Positions 60,614 to 64,000 of a stretch of 64,000 nucleotides of DNA are shown one piece after another. The stretch spans positions 12,804-76,803 of the forward strand of contig CAJUIV010000005.1 of NCBI GenBank assembly GCA_910586905.1, in the 5' to 3' direction. Position 1 is the stretch's first letter. Each line of letters opens with the position of its first letter. The stretch is from an uncultured Christensenellaceae bacterium (GTDB taxonomy: Bacteria > Bacillota > Clostridia > Christensenellales > CAG-314). The notes beneath the pieces are model-generated. The model was not told the origin of the DNA. It made no database searches and was given only the letters and a program-made list of their open reading frames with translations. Made by a program: the position numbers and the translations under genes.

Positions 60614-63103
60614 ATGAAAAGCAAAAATTACGGGTTAATTGTAATTTCGTTGCTGGCGGCGGCGTTATTGTGCGTCAATATCGCTCCCGGTATTTCCGAA
60701 GTTCAAACTCAAACCGTAGCCTCTGCAGAAACGGCGGGAGTTAACGGTTGGGTTCCGACCTATAACGGCAGCTACTACGATAACGTAAATTCTGGCAAAA
60801 CAGGTAACGCTTTGCGCGACGAATTGTACGAAAGGATTTCCAGTCCGCACAACAATACGTCGTACTCGGGCTTATCAGACGCATACCGTACCGCTGACGC
60901 CGACCCGAATAACGCGGGTAATATTTTGTGGTTTTACAGCGGAACGTCCGTAAAATTCAACGGCAGTTTCGGAAGCAATCCGGGTACAACGAACCGCGAA
61001 CACGTATGGCCTAAAAACGGCGGCGACGCTTTCCCCGAAAAAAGCGGACCGGGCAGCGACGCGCATCACCTAAGAGCTTGCGAAGCGCAGTTAAACAGCA
61101 CGCGCGGAAGCAAAAGTTACGATGAAGTGGCGCAAACTTCCTCAAACCTTGTAAAAGAAGCAGGGAAAACAAGTTACGGCAGCGGAGCAGACAGTTTGTG
61201 CTATTCCAGCGGAAGTTTTTTCTATCCCGGTAAAGGATATCGCGGAGCGACGGCAAGAATACTTTTTTACGTACAAACGCGTTGGGGCAATCAATATAAT
61301 TTGTCTTTTGTCGACGGCGCCGGACACAACAAAACTATCGGTAAAATTTCTACGCTTTTGAAATGGCACTTAGAAGAACCTCCCACCGAAGAGGAAGTAC
61401 GCCGTAACGAAGCGGTGTTTAAATTGCAGCAAAACCGCAATCCTTTTATCGACCATCCGGAATATGCGGCGTTGATTTATTGTAACGACGGAAACAGTTA
61501 TAACAACGCTTTGCGCGCGGTTGTTGCGGAATACGGCAATTATAACGACCAAATGCCCGAAATCGAGGAACTTAAAATAACGCCTTCGTCTTTGGATACT
61601 CTCGTAAAGGGGCAAAGCGTTACGCTTAGCGCGCAAGCTGTTCCTCAAGGCGCAAACAACGACGTAACGTGGACGACAAGCGACTCCGGCGTGGCAAAGG
61701 TGGACGCGAACGGTAAAGTAACCGCTGTTGAAAGCGGAACGGCTACGATAACGGCTACAAGCAAAGAAAACCCCGGCGTTAAAGCGACGGTAACCGTTAA
61801 AGTAAAATCGGTTACGGGTATAAGTTTGCAGGGTTTACCTAATAAAAAAGTTTACGACGTCGGCGACGTTTTCGACCCGACGGGAATTACGGTAAAACTG
61901 ATTTATTCCGACGGCTCGCAAAGCGCCGTCAACAACGGTCTTTGTAAGTGGTTGGACGCAAATTCTAATACGGAACGGCTGACTAAAGGCAGCACGTCGG
62001 TAAAATGCGTTTACGAAGGATTCGAAGCCGAGTATTCGGGAATAACGGTTCGGTACGTAACGGGAATCACCGTAAGCGGTACTCCCAAATTGCTTTCTTA
62101 TGCGGCGGGACAGTCGTTTAATCCAGAAGGACTTACGGTAAAAGCGGTTTTTAATAACGGAGATACTGCTCCCGTAGAGTTGGATAATTGCGTTTGGTTA
62201 GATAATAACGGCTCCGAAACGTTTACGGAACGGTCCGTTTCCGTCGTATGCAAATACGGAGATTATTCGGCAAACGTAGACGCCGAGATTTTTATAAAAA
62301 TCGCTCAAAGAATCGAGGTTAGCGGTAATTTGTTAAAAACGGAGTATGTTTTAGGCTCGAAATTCGACCCGGCCGGACTGAAAGTTACCGTACATTTTAA
62401 CGACGCAACTGCTGCATCCGTCAATTTGTCGGATTGCCGTTTCGTTGACGAAAAAGGCAACGAAATTCCTACGAAAACGGCAAAGAAAATAACTTGCTTT
62501 TTCGGCGAACACAGTTGTGAAGTGCCCTTTGAAATCTTAGTAAAAGAACTTGTAGGAATCAAACTTACGGGCGTTCCTCTAAAAATCGAATACGGTTTCG
62601 GCGATACTTTCGAACCTAACGGACTTACCGTTACGGCGGAGTTCGATAACGGCGGTTCGGACGAAAAAATCGAATTGACAGACTGTCAATGGTTAGATAA
62701 CAACGGCAATACCCGTTTCGACGGCGATTCTACAAGCGTAAAATGCGTTTATCAAGGTAAAGAAGCGGTCGTTGACGGCGTTCGGATAGACGTTTCTGCT
62801 GCGGTACGCGAATTTATCCAAAAAGTTTCTCAAATAGACACGGAACTGCCGCTCCAAGCGCGTTTCGAAACGCTGAAAGAATTAGCGGGCGTTTACGCTT
62901 CTCTATCGGTTGACGAAAAACAGAATTCCGCGGTTATCGAGGCCTATCAAAAATTAAAAACAGAAATAGAACGATATAACGCCGATTCATCCGTATATAA
63001 CGACTTCTACGGCGAAGCTGCGAAAATCGGAGCCGATGCTATAGCCAGAACGATGTTAGCGTTGCTATCCTTGGCGTTTATAGTAAAACGTATATTTAAC
63101 TAG
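60614..63103 (+). CDS. secreted, membrane-anchored endonuclease I with Ig-like repeats
   Basis: 829 residues. Signal peptide (1-38). Endonuclease_1 domain (about 45-300, Vibrio/Bsn type) with TTNREHVWPKNGGDAF (125-140) and GSDAHHLRACEAQLNS (147-162); His residues at 130 and 151-152 fit the catalytic/metal site. A Big_2 domain (about 318-398, ending KSVT) follows, then four Big_3-like repeats of about 80 residues, each with the pattern YxxGxxFxPxGLxV and CxWLDxNG (start at about 400, 480, 560 and 640). A helical stalk and a C-terminal hydrophobic tail (LALLSLAFIVKRIFN) retain it on the membrane. It degrades nucleic acid outside the cell, maybe for phosphate or nucleoside scavenging. Confidence 0.88.
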   Translation: MKSKNYGLIVISLLAAALLCVNIAPGISEVQTQTVASAETAGVNGWVPTYNGSYYDNVNSGKTGNALRDELYERISSPHNNTSYSGLSDAYRTADADPNNAGNILWFYSGTSVKFNGSFGSNPGTTNREHVWPKNGGDAFPEKSGPGSDAHHLRACEAQLNSTRGSKSYDEVAQTSSNLVKEAGKTSYGSGADSLCYSSGSFFYPGKGYRGATARILFYVQTRWGNQYNLSFVDGAGHNKTIGKISTLLKWHLEEPPTEEEVRRNEAVFKLQQNRNPFIDHPEYAALIYCNDGNSYNNALRAVVAEYGNYNDQMPEIEELKITPSSLDTLVKGQSVTLSAQAVPQGANNDVTWTTSDSGVAKVDANGKVTAVESGTATITATSKENPGVKATVTVKVKSVTGISLQGLPNKKVYDVGDVFDPTGITVKLIYSDGSQSAVNNGLCKWLDANSNTERLTKGSTSVKCVYEGFEAEYSGITVRYVTGITVSGTPKLLSYAAGQSFNPEGLTVKAVFNNGDTAPVELDNCVWLDNNGSETFTERSVSVVCKYGDYSANVDAEIFIKIAQRIEVSGNLLKTEYVLGSKFDPAGLKVTVHFNDATAASVNLSDCRFVDEKGNEIPTKTAKKITCFFGEHSCEVPFEILVKELVGIKLTGVPLKIEYGFGDTFEPNGLTVTAEFDNGGSDEKIELTDCQWLDNNGNTRFDGDSTSVKCVYQGKEAVVDGVRIDVSAAVREFIQKVSQIDTELPLQARFETLKELAGVYASLSVDEKQNSAVIEAYQKLKTEIERYNADSSVYNDFYGEAAKIGADAIARTMLALLSLAFIVKRIFN

Positions 63104-63117
63104 GAGGAAAACATAGC

Positions 63118-63723
63118 GTGAAAAAAATCAAATACATTATCGTCGTTGTGTTACTCTTCGTTTCGGTTTGTTTGTGTTCTTGTAAAGATAACGGCGAAAC
63201 ATTGCGTAAGATAGAAATTATGCTGCGACAGGATTACGAAGTTATACGCGTTAACGTTGATACTTCGAAAGACGATATTACGTTGAACGGAGAATACGTT
63301 TTTACTCGAAGCGGCGAAGATAAGATAGAAATAGAGTACAGTTACGAACAGCTGGCGAATTTCGATGTGGATGACGGCGTTATTACTTCTCCGTCGGAAT
63401 TCAAAGAAACGCGTGTCGGAACCGCCGTAGTAGAAAACGGACAAATAGTTTCTATAGACGGCGATAATATCGAACCTGAAACGTTAACGAATTTACAGTT
63501 TAGTTCGATTACGCTCAGAAATTCTTTTTTCAAAAACGTCAAGATTAGCGATTATACATTCAAAGCCGACGTTGTCAATGCCAAAGGGTTTTTAAATAAA
63601 CCGGATTTCGAAGGAACAAATATGAAAGTCGAGTTCGGTTTCAGAAAAAGCCTCGACCGTATCGAGATTCGATACGATTTAAGCGGCGCGCAAGTTACTC
63701 TTACGTACAAATTTACGAAGTAG
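63118..63723 (+). CDS. small lipoprotein of unknown function
   Basis: 201 residues from a GTG at 63118, 14 bases after the nuclease stop and preceded by AGGAGG. Signal peptide with lipobox VCLCSC. The mature part has a beta-rich pattern of short strands (DKIEIEYSYEQL, FKADVVNAKGF, VTLTYKF) and no Cys. No family recognised. Cotranscribed with the nuclease, so possibly a partner or inhibitor on the cell surface. Confidence 0.7.
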   Translation: MKKIKYIIVVVLLFVSVCLCSCKDNGETLRKIEIMLRQDYEVIRVNVDTSKDDITLNGEYVFTRSGEDKIEIEYSYEQLANFDVDDGVITSPSEFKETRVGTAVVENGQIVSIDGDNIEPETLTNLQFSSITLRNSFFKNVKISDYTFKADVVNAKGFLNKPDFEGTNMKVEFGFRKSLDRIEIRYDLSGAQVTLTYKFTK

Positions 63724-63745
63724 ACGCTTTACTGATTTATCATGG

Positions 63746-63772
63746 GGACGGTTGTGTAACCGTCCTTTATTT
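63746..63772 (+). terminator. terminator of the nuclease operon
   Basis: Perfect stem GGACGGTT / AACCGTCC with a GTGT loop and TTTATTTTT tail. The next 200 bases are AT-rich with no gene and a TATAAT at 63942-63947. Confidence 0.85.
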
Positions 63773-63969
63773 TTATAATTTTAACGCTCAAAATGCAATG
63801 CGGCAGTTTATTAAATAAATTATTATTTATTATCGTATTCAATTGTACTTAATCGGTTCTAAAAAAAGTTGAGGAAAAATCAATTGCAACGAATCAAAAT
63901 GAACTTTCAAAAGCGTTCGTTTTGGTAATTTATATATTATTTATAATATAAGGGCTAAGGAGGCAGACT

Positions 63970-64000
63970 GTGAAAAAATTAAGCAACATCACAAACGAGC
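63970..64000 (+). CDS. start of a gene running off the window
   Basis: AAGGAGG (63957-63963) is followed by GTG at 63970 and the codons for MKKLSNITNE before the window ends. Start is convincing from the ribosome site; product unknown. Confidence 0.5.
   Translation, partial: MKKLSNITNE

Overview
The window looks like a chromosomal segment of an uncultured Clostridia-like Bacillota, plausibly a gut Christensenellales/'CAG'-type lineage (inference from family content only). Signs are strong AAGGAG ribosome-binding sites, sigma-A-type promoters (TTGnnn-16/18-TATAAT), the murB-whiA-dnaE block, a single-chain Fe-S serine dehydratase, many small lipoproteins, OmpR-type two-component pairs and low-to-moderate GC. 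No rRNA, tRNA, CRISPR array, transposase or prophage was seen. Most of the window is ordinary chromosome; two short accessory patches (about 26.4-27.4 kb and 32.1-32.7 kb) carry small AT-rich genes and decayed fragments.

Layout. 1-2.5 kb: a truncated membrane protein of unknown function and an unknown cytosolic protein. 2.7-10.2 kb: a beta-propeller-like lipoprotein, proS, then a flavin/extracytosolic electron-transfer module (FMN-binding lipoprotein; ApbE flavin transferase fused to two membrane segments and an EetA-like NusG-II domain; EetB-like Gx transporter; pyridoxal kinase). 10.2-12 kb: an MFS transporter with a large extracytoplasmic insert. 12.2-18.9 kb: membrane-anchored binding-protein-like gene, murB, whiA, dnaE. 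19.4-26.4 kb: a MacB-like fused ABC transporter and a heterodimeric ABC exporter pair. 26.4-33.7 kb: accessory patch with an XRE regulator, PlsC-like protein, two-component system, RlmD-like rRNA methyltransferase followed by a free-standing copy of its own C-terminal domain and two gene relics, and an AraC regulator. 34-37.6 kb: Leloir galactose genes, with uridylyltransferase and galactokinase fused in one 857-residue protein, then galE. 37.8-48.2 kb: HAD phosphatase, lipid kinase, tcdA, a P-type cation ATPase behind a yybP-ykoY manganese riboswitch, acyl-ACP thioesterase, GNAT, P-loop kinase, phosphodiesterase and MATE pump. 48.8-55.8 kb: GlpA-like, GlpB-like, DUF1667, FGGY kinase and an alkyl-DHAP-synthase-like flavoprotein. 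55.8-64 kb: LRR-lipoprotein relic, dtd, sdaA, HAD, a second two-component system, a secreted/anchored endonuclease I with Ig-like repeats, a lipoprotein, and the start of another gene.

How genes work together. The 5.9-10.2 kb genes fit export, covalent flavinylation and membrane docking of a flavoprotein redox chain, in simpler form than the Listeria EET locus. The 48.8-55.8 kb genes fit phosphorylation of a polyol-like substrate and flavin-dependent oxidation of a glycerol-phosphate-type product, with a possible ether-lipid link. The Mn riboswitch leader contains its own terminator, whose 5' arm overlaps the aptamer P1 stem, which predicts an Mn-on switch for a metal-exporting ATPase. All identifications come from reading the sequence and family knowledge; no database search was run.
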